From NCBI GenBank assembly GCA_050084515.1, contig CM114272.1, positions 29,388,001-29,452,000 of the forward strand: 64,000 bases of DNA. Direction: 5' to 3'. Source of the DNA: Blasia pusilla (taxonomy: Eukaryota; Marchantiophyta; Marchantiopsida; Blasiales). Each line of letters starts with the position of its first letter. Within the stretch, counting starts at the first letter, position 1. The notes beneath the pieces are model-generated. The model saw nothing but the letters and a program-made list of their open reading frames with translations, was not told the origin of the DNA and did no database searches. The position numbers were made by a program, and so were the translations under genes. Shown here piece by piece: positions 35,201-46,860 of the stretch.

Positions 35201-36360
35201 CAGGACCCACACAAGACCAACCAGCTCGACCTGACAAATGTCCCACCTACCAAGACCCAACCGATCTACAACGAACATGCCACTGGTTCAGTTTGGAGCA
35301 TTCCTGCAACCACGTTCGAGGGAGATTGTCACAGCTCTGACCAGTCGTGACTGAGCTCTCTGCAAAAAGTACATCGCCATAGCTGTTTCTCTTAGGCCCT
35401 AGAATTCCAGTCTTCCGATCCCCATCTCACGTCACAGCACGGCCCTACTCCAACTGGCACCCCATCCACGTTTTGCTTCCAGCATATGAGGCAGACTTTC
35501 GGTTGCTCAAGACCCACTAACGAATCACCCTGAATACTGAAAGCTGACCCCAATCGAGAAAGACACAAAAGGTGCTTTCGACAAGGAACTTGATGAGGTT
35601 CCATCGGTCCCAAAGGCAACTCTACCAGCTCGTGACACTGTTACAGTGTGGGTGGCGAGCTAACATGTGACGATCTAGAAACATGGCTGGCTACTCTCCA
35701 CTCATTTCATTTGTTAATCGGTGAGTTTACGACAGCGATGCGAACTCGTACAGGACTGACTGCAGCAGTAGTGAAACATGTCTTGTGGGCTCGTCTGCAT
35801 TGAGACTGAAAGCCTCTGCGGAACCATAAGGCGCCCAATTGGTGTACGTGTGGAGCTGAATAGCTTGCTGGGATGATTTGCTTGCGATGGAAAACCCAAG
35901 CTGGCAATCGGGATGGATCGATTCATGATGCCAACCAGCCACGAGTACAACCTCCACAAAAGTAATCTGCGAACAACGTCTGCAGCCCATAACCATTGGT
36001 ACGAAGTAGACATATGAATCCCCTTTGGAGACCCACGTCTGGCGATGTTGGGCTCTGGTTTGAAAACGTGGGCAGTGCCTTTCTTGGACGAAGAAGTGTT
36101 GGGCGGTCCAAGAGATCTCCATCGTTCCAAGGGAGGGAGGGAGGGAGGATCACAAGTGGACAGAAGAGTGAAGAAACACACGAAGTGGAGGGATGGAGTA
36201 CATACTCAGCTAGGTCACCCAGCTGCCTCACAATGCCGACCAGTGCGGCCATCGCCACTCCCTCCAGAAGTCCTTCGGGATCATCCTTGGATGCGGTGCG
36301 GTACAGCTGCGGATTTGCAAGACTCTGCTCGTTTCGGATCTCATAGCGCACCAGCGGCAT
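29246..36360 (-). CDS. SCAR: SCAR/WAVE protein, nine exons, 1330 aa
   Basis: Activator subunit of the SCAR/WAVE regulatory complex, which relays Rac/ROP signals to Arp2/3 to start branched actin filaments. Coding exons (minus): 36360-36206, 35156-34993, 34617-34494, 34253-34121, 33469-33348, 33100-30061, 29883-29797, 29639-29529, 29302-29246; all phases agree. Residues 1 to about 190 are the SCAR homology domain ([69 protein letters not shown]), followed by a basic stretch (KKGRRRR). The giant exon 6 encodes a long disordered region with a Glu/Arg-rich coiled coil (about 545-645) and Pro-rich runs (about 1050 and 1180-1235). The C-terminal VCA part is complete: WH2 ([14 protein letters not shown] joined to LKKVK), the central helix ([15 protein letters not shown]), and an acidic tail with the conserved Trp1327 (EEEDDWSDS). 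Exon 5 has a tandem acceptor (GAGAAG), so one Lys is optional. Start Met is fixed by homology. Nothing suggests inactivation. Confidence 0.97.
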
Positions 36361-36456
36361 TGCTTCCCCCTGCCGCCTGCCCACACTCCACGCTCAGCCT
36401 ACACAGCCTGCACTGGCGCCCAATGATGACGTCCTCCTCGGTCCTCCCAACCTGGG

Positions 36457-36507
<51 letters not shown>

Positions 36508-36593
36508 CTAGATCTAAAATGTGGCCAAGAGCTTCACAGTAAATGACGAGCTTCGGGTGCACTCCATCGTCAATCAATCTCCCTGAAACTTTT

Positions 36594-36660
<67 letters not shown>

Positions 36661-36867
36661 TGTCTCTGGCGCTGTGACCAATGGGACTGTTAACAGCAGC
36701 TGCACTGCACTAGTGCGGAGGAGGCGACAGATTGGAGAGCGAAATGTGTCCTGCAAATGCGGCTGCCATTGTGTTTCCTCTCTCTCTCTCCCCTTCTCTC
36801 TGCTCAACCGTTCCACACTTGTCTCTTCGACCCAAGAACTCTTTCCCTCCAAAGATCCTTCCTCTCT

Positions 36868-36898
<31 letters not shown>

Positions 36899-37110
36899 AC
36901 CTCATGATGCGGGCCTCCCTCTTCCTCACCCCACCCCCTCCAACAACTCCCAAAAAAATCACCAGAACGGAACACGGCGCTTCCGGCGCAGCCCCACTCT
37001 CATTTCTCCTCGTCCCCCCCTCCTCCTCCCCCTGAGCCTCGGCAGCCACGACCCGCAAGCGCAACAGCCTCACTCGGCCCAAACGCACAGAGAGCGAGAT
37101 TGAAGGAGGG
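36361..37110 (-). promoter_or_regulatory. GA-repeat leader/promoter region of the SCAR gene
   Basis: On the minus strand this region carries three (GA)n arrays: 36504-36462, 36657-36599 and 36898-36872, all within 540 nt upstream of the start codon and separated by ordinary sequence. GA-rich leaders are common in plants and can bind BPC/GAGA-type factors, so a regulatory role is plausible but not shown. No clear TATA box was found. Confidence 0.4.
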
Positions 37111-38780
37111 AAGGGAATGACGTTCGGGGGGCACGCGAAAGAAAGCGAGACAATCGCGAATGCCGAAAGAAAAAGAGGCGGAGCCCGAGAAAGAGAAGAG
37201 AGCTCAGCCCCTGTACCCGACGATCGAGTTCTAACTGCATTCACAGAGACAGACAGACAGACACAGAGAGAGCGAGAGACAGACAGACAGTCAGAGTTTG
37301 TCAGTCAATCAATCAGTCAGTGGAGTCAGTCCGTCCGTCAGTACGTTCTTGGAGGAGGAGGAGGAGGAGGATTTGTTGTGGAATAGAGGAAAGACTGGAG
37401 CAGAGGTCACTGTTTTATGTGTCTTTATGACTGACCCCTTGTTGGTTATTGCTTGTGACTTGGTCTTCGTTCCCTTTGGTGTGCTTGTGATGATGATATG
37501 GTGCTTCTTCCTTTCGTTTCATGCATGAGGAAGGTATGAGGACCCAAATGTGGCGGAGGGAGGGCATATGATGTGAGAGTTTTTGGAAGTGTTTGCTTGT
37601 AAAGGTTATATCATTGCTTCTTAGGGGCCCATGAGCAAAATAAACATGGGCCGTTAAAATACTCTCTAGTGTTGCCTTTTTGGGGGGTCCTAGCAAACCA
37701 CGATGTCGGCATATGGGCCCAATCAAGTTATCCAACGAAAACACATCATTTTTGGCCATAACTCTTTCCTTCCACTTTTCTAGTGCACCACAAAATAAAC
37801 AAAAATGTAACCAAACACCACTACCATTGAAGAAGTTTCATGTGTCTTTATGACCGAGCAAAGGAGGCTTTCCAACAAAATGAAATATTTCTCCTCAAAT
37901 AAGATCGTCTTATTATTGTTTTGGGCTCAACATTCTCTGCCGGAAGAATTTAAAGAGTTCCCTCGTAGAAAATCTCATCCATTTTTTATTCAACTCTCCA
38001 CAAGAGAAAAAAGAGAAGTCCTTCATAAATCTTCGAATTCCCCAAGGAAATCCAGAATCATCGAGCACTGGGAAAATAGCGAAAGTAGTCGAATGAGGTC
38101 ATTGGGTGCCCTACCAATAGGGAATATTCCGGACGGAATCTCCACCGAACGTGCACCTTTTTCTGTGGCTGAATGAATGAGCCTATTAATACCCCTTTTC
38201 TGTAGCTACGAGTGATTCATTCATTTCTCATGATTCGTTTAGTCTCCATCATCACCTCCTCCTCCCCCTCCCCCTCCCCCTCCTCCTCCTCTTCTTCATT
38301 CATTCATTCATTCTTTCTCTCTTCCCTTCTCCAAGAATTTCCTCCACTTCCTCCAGCTAGATCGATGCATGTTGCTGCTGCCATGTTGAACTGCCCATGA
38401 TCACCACCATCTCCACAGTTTCTTCTCCCCACCAGAATTCCCCAGATTAGGAGGGGCCCCTTATTAAGTTCTCCATCCGTACCTCCGTTTCGATGGATGG
38501 AGGTTTCTCTTGAGTTGATGGAGGTGAGACATGGGTGTTGAAGTCGAAGGCCTTCTTGTGATCATGCGTTCACTATAGCCATCTAAGCTCCACACCCCAC
38601 AATCAAGTTTGCATGTTCTCCTTAGTCCTTGAGTGGATTTTCTTGGGATGGGTGGGTTGCATTGTGTTTGGGTTAAACCAACAAACGATGAGCTCTCTCC
38701 CTTCTTTGATTTGCGACCCTTGTTGGAATCTCATTCGAAGATAGAGTGAATGGAATATATCACATGAATTCAAGGGAGAA
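37110..38780. other. No supported gene
   Basis: Contains GACA/CAGT short repeats at 37245-37345 and a pyrimidine-rich patch at 38245-38320. The phrase ATGTGTCTTTATGAC appears twice, near 37416 and 37840. Nothing in the open frames is recognisable. Confidence 0.35.
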
Positions 38781-39365
38781 CTTTCCCTTCATTTACTAGC
38801 ATTTTCATTTGGAATAATCTTAGTTTTCTTTTTCCCAAGTTTATGTAGTAAAACTAAGTTGGGGAAGGGAAAACCCTCAATTCACGTCATTAGCAAGCCA
38901 AATTGGAATGATCTACCTTTCTTTATGAAGATTGTGGAGGTGAAATGGGTTAGGAAAAATCTCACTTTACTTCACTTGCAAGCGGGGCCAATTTGGAATG
39001 ATCTAGGTTTTTCTTTTTTAAGGTCTCAGATATATTAAAACTTTTTAAACAAAAGTTTGTAATTGTGCCACAACACCCTTTTAACCGGAGTGTGCTCTCA
39101 CATATCCAACGGTCCAACCGGCACTAGAACTAGGATTTTTTAATATTTTTAGCATGTGGATGGAAAAAAAGAGATGCACACTGGTTCCAAGCTTGTGAAG
39201 GTGGAAATGGAATGGGAAATCTCTAACTTCACTTCACTTTCAAGCAAGGCCAATTTGGAATGATCTAGCTTTCTTTTTTTCCAATCTTGTGAAGATGGGA
39301 AGTTGAATGGGAAATGTCTCCCTTCTTTTCACTTGCAAGCAAGGTCCATTTCCAACAATCTAGCA
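38780..39365. repeat. Five-copy tandem repeat, about 93 nt, split by an insertion
   Basis: ATTTGGAATGATCTAGCTTTCTTT starts at 38807, 38900, 38991, 39253 and, diverged, 39348. Each is preceded by GGGAAATCTC-CTTCACTTGCAAGCAAGG. Spacing is 93, 91, 262 and 95 nt; the 262-nt interval contains about 165 nt of unrelated sequence (about 39012-39185). Confidence 0.75.
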
Positions 39366-39399
39366 CTTGTATACCGCCCACGCTATGCACGGGTGAAAG

Positions 39400-42300
39400 G
39401 ACACATTACTTGTTAAACCACCTGTTATGTTTAAACTTGTTAAATCACTTATCAAACACCATAAGAAGAAAAATTACTCGTGTCAAAGCAGGAGGATGGG
39501 ATTCTCCAACCGCATCCTCTACTACTAATATAGATTAATTTCGCAAACTTTGTGACAATGAAATGGAGTGGGAAAATCAAACTGCCTATTCTACCAAGCC
39601 TATTGGGGGACCTCATTCCCCATAGGCTTGTGAAGGGTAGTAAAAAACCACTACTACTCCTCCTCTCGAAATAATACACAAAACGAATCGAAAGTACCCA
39701 CTTAAGTGGCCACTGGCGAATCTCATTTAATTTGTCCATTATTTCACTCTTTCTTCCTTTATTAATTGGAGTTTGCGAGGGCGAAAATAAATATCTCCTG
39801 CTTCCAACTTCCAAGCGGAGAAGTCGGAACGAAGACGAATCTCTCGTGCTGAGTCAGCGTTGATTCCGATGCTGCTGCGAAAGCAAAAGAGAAACAGAAG
39901 GAAAAAGGAGCAGAAGAAGAATAATAATGAGGAGTTGGCGTGTGGGTAGGAATATAAGAAGTTAGAGTAATGAATGAATGGCCCCATTTATCCAACTCTT
40001 CCTCTCCCTTCGCTCGCTTTCTGTTTCTTTCCCTTACCTCTCAAAGACGACGGTTCGATCAAGGAAGTCCCCAAATAGGAAGTCCGCCCTTCGGCAAATG
40101 TCGAGCCTCTGTCTGTCTGCCACGTGCGCCATCATTAAGCGGCCCTGCCCTTTTCGTGGGATTCCCTACCATTTCTGTCGGTCGCTCACCTCGTCATTCC
40201 GTCCATCCGTCCGTCAGTCGGGCAGTCGAATGCAGTCGGTCTGACCGTGTCTCTAACGAATCGTTTGCTGACCTTTGCTTTGGGTGGACACCTGTCCGGG
40301 GAGACCTGGCTGGCCCGTGGAATTTAAAACTAAAAACAATGAAAAAAGGGTTTCATGATTTCCGAAAAAAGAAATAAAATGGCCTTTGAAGAAATCGTGA
40401 AATTTCTTTTTAAAAATGGCCCCGGAATGTCGAAAAGAAAATAAAAATCTTCTGAATCTGTCGAACACTTAACTCACTCGTTGGTGCTAGTGCTCACGTT
40501 CGGCACGGGTGAAAGAAGAGCCCTCATGATATCTCCGACCTTCATCTTGCACGTTTCTCCATCTTAGTTAGATGGAACTTAACTTTTAGAGAGTACGGAG
40601 GTCATAAGCATAAGCCACCTAAGAGGTCAGGTGTGAAGCAAAAAGATGTTTGTAGTTGAGACCCCTGTCGCCAAAAATACTATAAATGTTTCGGTTAGTA
40701 TCAAAATCAAAATCTCTTCTTGGGAATGGAAGTTCACGTTTATTCCATCCGTGAAGCTTTTCAAGAGAGGAAAACAATTTTTCACTGGGTGCATCACACA
40801 GGTGGGCAACGTGGTACCAGGTTTTTAAAAGCTTGCACACATAATTTGGAAGTTGTACATTTCCAAATGGACTTTGGAAATGGTAGAATGGACAAATGAT
40901 TTTCGATTTCCATGTTGGGGAGGGGAGAAGTCTTTGGGGTAGTGTTGACATGATTTCCCCATTATTTTTCTAAAATTTGCGTTATAATAAAAAAAAATTC
41001 TTAAGCTTAAATTTTCAAAAAAAAATGGATGTACCAAAAAATCTCTTTGTACCACTACTTCCATCCACCCATCACACATTTATTTTTTACTTCATTTGAC
41101 CTTGAAAAAGAACATTATAGTCAAAAGGTAGGCAATGATTAAAAATAAATTTGCACTCCAAAACCTCACACAAAACTAGAAAAGAAGTGGTGTAGAAAAT
41201 AGAATTTCCTCACCACATTGCAAAAAACGGCAGAAATATTTTTTAATTCCTATTGAATTTATGTCCCATAAAATAATGAGGAAATTTGGCTGTGAATGAA
41301 AAACCAGAAGCCCCTCATTCATTAATGAACTATTTTTGGGGACACCTCATAAGCCCTCCCAACTTGTCTTATTTTCACCCATTGCCTATTCATGGAGGAA
41401 GAGTATGGGAGGAGGAGGAGGAGGAGGTGGTGGTGCTCCTCTTGGGTCACGTGAGCGTTGAATTCCTCCCAAAATTCCATTCTTCCACATGGGTTATTGG
41501 GAGAGGTATGGTTTCTATGTGCACCATTTGTTTGATGTTTCTTTTCTAGCAAGAGATTGTGAAAGTTAAACCTCATGGACTTTCATTTTCTTGAGGTGGA
41601 GAGAGAATGAAGCCCTATGCTCATTTTCACTATTGCTAAGGATCGGATGAGATGAGATGGGATTGGGTTGGGTCGGAGAAGGGCACTTATTGTGGTCTAC
41701 TTTTATTCTACTTTCTAAGCCGATCTCATTGCACCCTTTTCGTGTGCTGACCACGTCTTGACTTTGGGCCCCCTCCCCTTCTTCGTTTATTTTTTATTCT
41801 TATTATTATTACTATATATCTTATTCATCCACCAAAAGGGTTTGTGAGCTTGTGTTTCGAGAGAATGTCTTGAGCCTCATTGTTCACGATCTAGTGCAGT
41901 TTTATTCTCTCCCTTTTCAATTCCAGCTAGCTCTTGATTGGGGCAATAAATGCATGGCCCTCTCCATGAAAACTAAACTCTCTTTGCGCATTCTAAGAAA
42001 AAAAAAAATTAGTTTCATGGATACGCTCTCTTCCAACTTAAAGTGATACTCTTCTCATCATCACCCCTAAACGTGGGGAAGAGAGAGGGTATCCTTCACA
42101 TAATTTTATTTTACTTCTATTCAAGGAGAAGGCAAATTATAACCCTTAAATATTTGTGTTAATAATAATAATAATGTGTGAGAAAGTCACCCTCATTTTT
42201 TTTTCCAAAGGAGTTAGGTAGATCTTGATAAACTGAGAGTATGAATTTTCTCCTAAATTCTTAACCCGAGAGGATAGTCAAATCACATATGAACGATAAA

Positions 42301-42990
42301 ACGCGAAAGCATGGGCCATTCATGTCCAAAGGAGAAGAAATATTTTTTGAACATCGGCGCCACATCCTCAATAAAATCTTGAAATATTTCATCTTAGTCA
42401 AAGAAAGGAAACCATCCCACTGCAATAGAGTAGAGAATTCTCAACATTACATCTAGAGAAAGTTGGTGAGGTGCATATGGAACCAAAATGGAAAGAATAT
42501 GGCATATAGGAAAGAAAAATCCATGAAGTAGAGGATAAAATAAAATTATGACCCACAAGAAAAATGAATTAAATCAGTCCCATCATTTCCAACTCCACCC
42601 CCTTCCACCACCAGCCCTCCATTTTGTGTATGGGTTTAGACGTTATTTGCTTCGCTCTCTTCACCATAGCCAAGAGAGAAGCACAATGGAAGAAGCCTAA
42701 ACATAGTCCAATGAAATAGATCTATCGATTTGCCGTAGAGCTCACACCAATCCGATCGTCCCACCTAAAAAAATGAGACCTCTTCATTTTGTTGAAATCT
42801 CTCTACACCTCTCTCAAACCAAGAAACCATATGAAATGAAATCTCACCCTTTCCACAGATCTAAGAATCAAGGTGTTGCCCTTTGAGAAGACAATGAAAT
42901 ATGTTTATATATATAATAGGATGGGAAACCCATCAAGATACAAATGAGGGGCATAGAGAGCCAAAAAACACCTCAAGGGGCCAAAACCGG
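39400..42990. other. AT-rich intergenic DNA; no supported gene
   Basis: Frequent stops on both strands. Seen: a CT-rich patch near 39995-40050, a CCGT repeat at 40199-40216, a GGA run at 41407-41430 and scattered poly-A/T stretches. No domain recognised. Confidence 0.35.
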
Positions 42991-43023
42991 CCCCGAGGAG
43001 AAAGAAGGGGGAAAGGTTTGCTT

Positions 43024-43140
43024 GGATGCAGTAGTGGGACTTCCCGGGAGGTCACCCATCCCAGTACTATTCCGACCCAAGGGCGCTTAACTGCAGATTT
43101 CTGATGAGATCTGGTGTAGTAGCCCTGGTATGACCGCATC
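43024..43140 (-). rRNA. 5S rRNA-like sequence (divergent copy, possibly in a retroelement)
   Basis: The minus strand reads as a plant-type 5S rRNA over its full length of about 117 nt. The 5' end (GATGCGGTCATACCAG) and 3' end (CTGCATCC) can still pair to form helix I. The internal polymerase III control regions are recognisable: box A as AGTTAAGCGCCCTTGG and box C as GGATGGGTGACCTCCCGGG, nearly the usual plant sequence. The first loop (GGGCTACTACACC) and the intermediate element differ from typical plant 5S. It is a single copy, not an array. Downstream on its strand there is a small GC hairpin (GGGGCC-GGTTTT-GGCCCC) and a T6 run that could stop polymerase III. Isolated 5S copies in plants are often pseudogenes or part of Cassandra-type miniature LTR elements. 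Confidence 0.8.
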
Positions 43141-43678
43141 ACACCATAAAATTTTTTTTTCCCTTTCAGAGGGGTGGGGGAAGAAAGTAATTAATGTACA
43201 CGTGGATAACATAGATGGCGAGAAAAAAAATGACTAGACTAGTTTTCCTCATGAAAAAGAAATGACTAGACAAAGGGCCGTAAATGAAAAAAAGAAAGAA
43301 CCAACCTTCCTATTTTGTCAATCTCTCTCTCTACCTTAGCCATGAAAGGTCTAGAGAGCAAAGAGCCTTCATCACTCACTCACTCTCTCTCTCTCCACCA
43401 TGGCCAAGAACAACAACCAAACCAAATCTATCCTCCTCTCTCTAACAAATCCAAGAAAACCAACCCAAACCAATACGAATCAAATATAGATATTTATTCA
43501 TATTTTTAGATTTACTCTAACATAGCCAAGGAACTCCAACCAAATCATGCAACTATTCATATATATATATATAAAAGACACGACAATAAAGCCATGAGTC
43601 CCTAGAGATGCACTTGATGGCAATCCTATCCCCCATTGGGATCCATACCACTCCATAAAAAATCCCAAACCCCAAATC

Positions 43679-44190
43679 AACACGATTTGGGGTTTCCCTT
43701 ATTCTTGATGATCTCTACATGACACGAGAGGCTGAGGTGGCGGTGGCGGACGTGGTAATCACAGATCCTACGCGGGAGGCAGTGCGAGCCCAAGTGGTGG
43801 CCCAAGGGCGAATGCTACAAGGAGCGGCGGCGGCGATGGTGGTGAAGAAACACATATCTACAGTCGACTTCACGAGGGACACATCTTCATCCCCCTGGCC
43901 ATAGAGATGTATGGGGCTATGGGGGAGAGGTTCGACTCGTTCCTTACGGACTGCACCCATCATCTCCACTCGAGAAATGGGTTGTCCTTAGCTACTGCGA
44001 TTCTCTATTGTAGGCAGCGGGTCTCCATAGCGTTGCAGCGTGCCCAGGCTAATGGGCTTTGCGGCGGGCTCAGGCTGTGGGTGACGCCGGCGCTAGAGGC
44101 CCACTTAGTAGTAGTCATAGTTCTCTTGTTGTTGCTGATATTGTCTCTCCTGTTGATGAGTTTCGTCGTTAGGGGGAGTGCCCCCTTCTT
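43679..44190 (+). pseudogene. C-terminal fragment of the same non-LTR-type protein (copy 2)
   Basis: Nucleotide-level homolog of 26055-26520. It encodes DDLYMTREAEVAVADVV, ITDPTREAVRAQVVAQGR, then after a frameshift near 43900 MYGAMGERFDSFLTDCTHH and TAILYCRQRVSIALQRAQAN. The homology starts abruptly near 43679, so the copy is 5'-truncated, as expected for a non-LTR retroelement insertion. It extends further at the C-terminus than copy 1 because copy 1 has a stop after its HH motif. Confidence 0.5.
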
Positions 44191-44199
44191 CCTTTTCTG

Positions 44200-46377
44200 G
44201 TCTTGTTGTGGCCTTCAAGTTTTGACTCTTTGAATCCCCCTCTTTTGTACTTCCGATGGGTTTTCCATCACTCGTTATTATCAAAGTGCATCTTTATTCT
44301 GAGAGCTCAATCAACACGAATGACACGCATCCATAGAATGGATGGGAAGACTCATCACATCCATCCAAGGAATGGGAAGACTGTACAGATTTCTCCATCC
44401 ACCGTTTCTTACATCCATTCGTCCGTCCACTCCATTACTCGCCGCGCCTCATTATGGACGACGAGGCTGCCATTATGGTGCACGGGCACGTGGATGTAGG
44501 TAGAATCAATCAGTGGACGGATGGATGGATCATTGTGTGTGCGTGGATGGAAAGGAAAACCCTAACGAGAAAACTAACGAACTTTCTTAATACGTGCCTA
44601 ATAATTACTTTGGATCGTTCGTTCATTCATGGGAGGAGGGGATTAGCGGCAACCCTAAAACGAGAAACGGATGTTACCCTAATCACTACTTACTATTTAG
44701 AGTAGACTTTCGTACCTCCAATGAAACGGTCCCAACGGACGAACAAGTACCAACTAACGGAATAGAACATGGAATTTTGGAGACTTGGGGTTTTGAAAGC
44801 TCCTGCCCTTTCTTTGTGGGCCCCCAAAAACAACTACTGCTGCCCAATCTTTGTTTGTTTGTAGGTGTGAGCGTGTGGCCCAATAATGGTTCTATATTAT
44901 TAAAAACATTTTTCTTATTTTCTTATTTATGCCCATATTGGCTTATTAGGCCCATTGCAAACGCTTTAGTAGACTCTCTTGATTTTTTTCAACTGCCCCC
45001 ACTACACGTCTAATTTGCTTCCTTAAATAAAAATAAATAAAATTTATGTTATTAAAAGAGGATGGGGTTACGTCCACATGTTTAATTTTTTCCTCTTTTG
45101 GTACTAACACTACCTAGTGTTTAACTTAACAGGTTTAGGCATAACACAAGCAATATATTAGTAAAATAAGTAGAGTTTGTATCTTGTATTTGTAGGATAT
45201 GACTATTTCGGCCCATAGATTTGTCGCCCCAAATGAGTTTTACGACCAAAAACTTGTTTGAATGGTTTTCCCCTAAACATTCATAAGTTTTGATTTTTTT
45301 AAATATTTTCATAAAAAATGTGTCTTAAAAAAAATTAATGGGGTTAATCTTGAACTTTTAATGGCTGAGTTCATAAAGAATGCCTATTCTAAAGGCCTCT
45401 ATATATACATGAGCTACTTGCTCATGTATATATAGGCCCATTGCATCCGAGAAACGACGCATGCCTGGGTGGCCCATGTCGTCCATCTCTTGCCAAGTGA
45501 CACTTCCTCCGTCTGCGATCTCGTCACCAGACCCACTGTCCAGTGATGACGATCCAGCCACGGATGCAAGTCGAGGTAGCTCCTCAATCGTAACCCCTCG
45601 GTATCTCACTGCACTCCATGTCACACCACTACTACTGCTCGTACTACCCCGTTCTTCCAAACTCGGGAAGAACGCCGTGATGACAACCTTGTCTCACCCG
45701 CTCACCCGCTCAAGCACTCATACTCACCAAGAGTCTCCCATACTCCTCACTAGCTCACCTACGCTAATGGTAATCCCGTGATGACACATCCGGCCTCACT
45801 CACACTCAACACTCGGGCTCAAGATGAGCCTCCCAACTAACTCACTTAAACTACCAACACTCTCAGATCATACACGTGACCCCTACTAGACAACCGTCGT
45901 ATATCCACAGACATGCTACACATGTATGGAGACCACACTTGTCACCATCGCTACACCCACTTAGCCCCAACAACTACCCGATAGCCAAAACTCTCAATCA
46001 CATAAGATAAGCGTGGGAAAAGGGGCTCGAATGGGTAACTTGATCAAGCCCTCCAACCTACGGCTGTGTCAACACTCACTCCTCCATGTAGTACGGCAAC
46101 CTCCACAACACGAAACAAGTCAAAGCTCCCATCAATGGATGCAAACTACCCATCGGCATCGACATGTGTGTCTCCATCACAACCCTTGCAAATCCCAATC
46201 GATGAAGAACTAATGAGTCGATCCCCAATCAACTCGTAATAAGTGCCAAACTCCCGTCGCGAATCCCACCATGCTCGCGAATCACCAAGTCTCAAAATGC
46301 TCTCATACTACGTAACTCAATGCAGTCAAAGCCGTCCCCTCAAAATGATAGCATGAACCAACCACGTCTGACTCCTT
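44200..46377. other. No supported gene; one strong hairpin
   Basis: AT-rich to about 45360. A near-perfect inverted repeat lies at 45399-45436 (TATATATACATGAGC, 5-nt loop TACTT, GCTCATGTATATATA). The minus frame 45660-45358 (100 codons) and nearby plus frames have no recognisable domain. From 45660 to 46377 the sequence is rich in CTCAC/CCAAC and directly precedes the 5' LTR. Confidence 0.35.
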
Positions 46378-46860
46378 TGTCACATCTGAGTAGTCGATAG
46401 GCCGAGATCTACCGTGGATAGGGCGTAGGAGCCAACGGACTATCTTGAGTGTAACTTTGTCCCACGGTGTCGGATGAGGTTGAGGATAGGTCCATTGTGT
46501 CAAGAACGTCGTTTCTCATAACTTTCATGTTGAGGTCTTTCACAACCGAGTGACTTGTTGACCAGGTCTCCCGCCCCTGGTAACTTGTGCGTGCAGGTTA
46601 CCAAGAGGAGGGCTATTTTTAGGGGAAGATCCTTTTGGCTCTTCCCAACCCTATATAAGAGAGGAAGGTGGCTTTCCTAAGCCATCTTTCTCATGTCGGG
46701 CCGTTGGAGCACCTCTCTTGTATGTGTGTGAGATAAGACTAGGGTGCTAGCGTCCGGATTCCTTGATAGCACAGGGTGGACGAGGCTTGATATGCCGATG
46801 TAGATTGAGGAGTGGAGTTTTAGGTCGGGTGTGCCATTTTTACTACTCTTTATTTTTACA
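46378..46860 (+). repeat. 5' LTR of the Ty3 element
   Basis: Begins TGTCACATCTGAG and probably ends TTTTTACA. It matches 51523-52007 over its length except for a diverged patch near 46558-46595 and about 15-20 scattered differences, most of them C/T or G/A. A promoter-like CCTATATAAGAG at 46650-46661 would be the TATA element of the element's transcript. Confidence 0.9.

Noticed and set aside
36574-36975. Frames rich in ERERER and SLSLSL
   Set aside because: Translations of the GA/CT arrays upstream of the SCAR gene.
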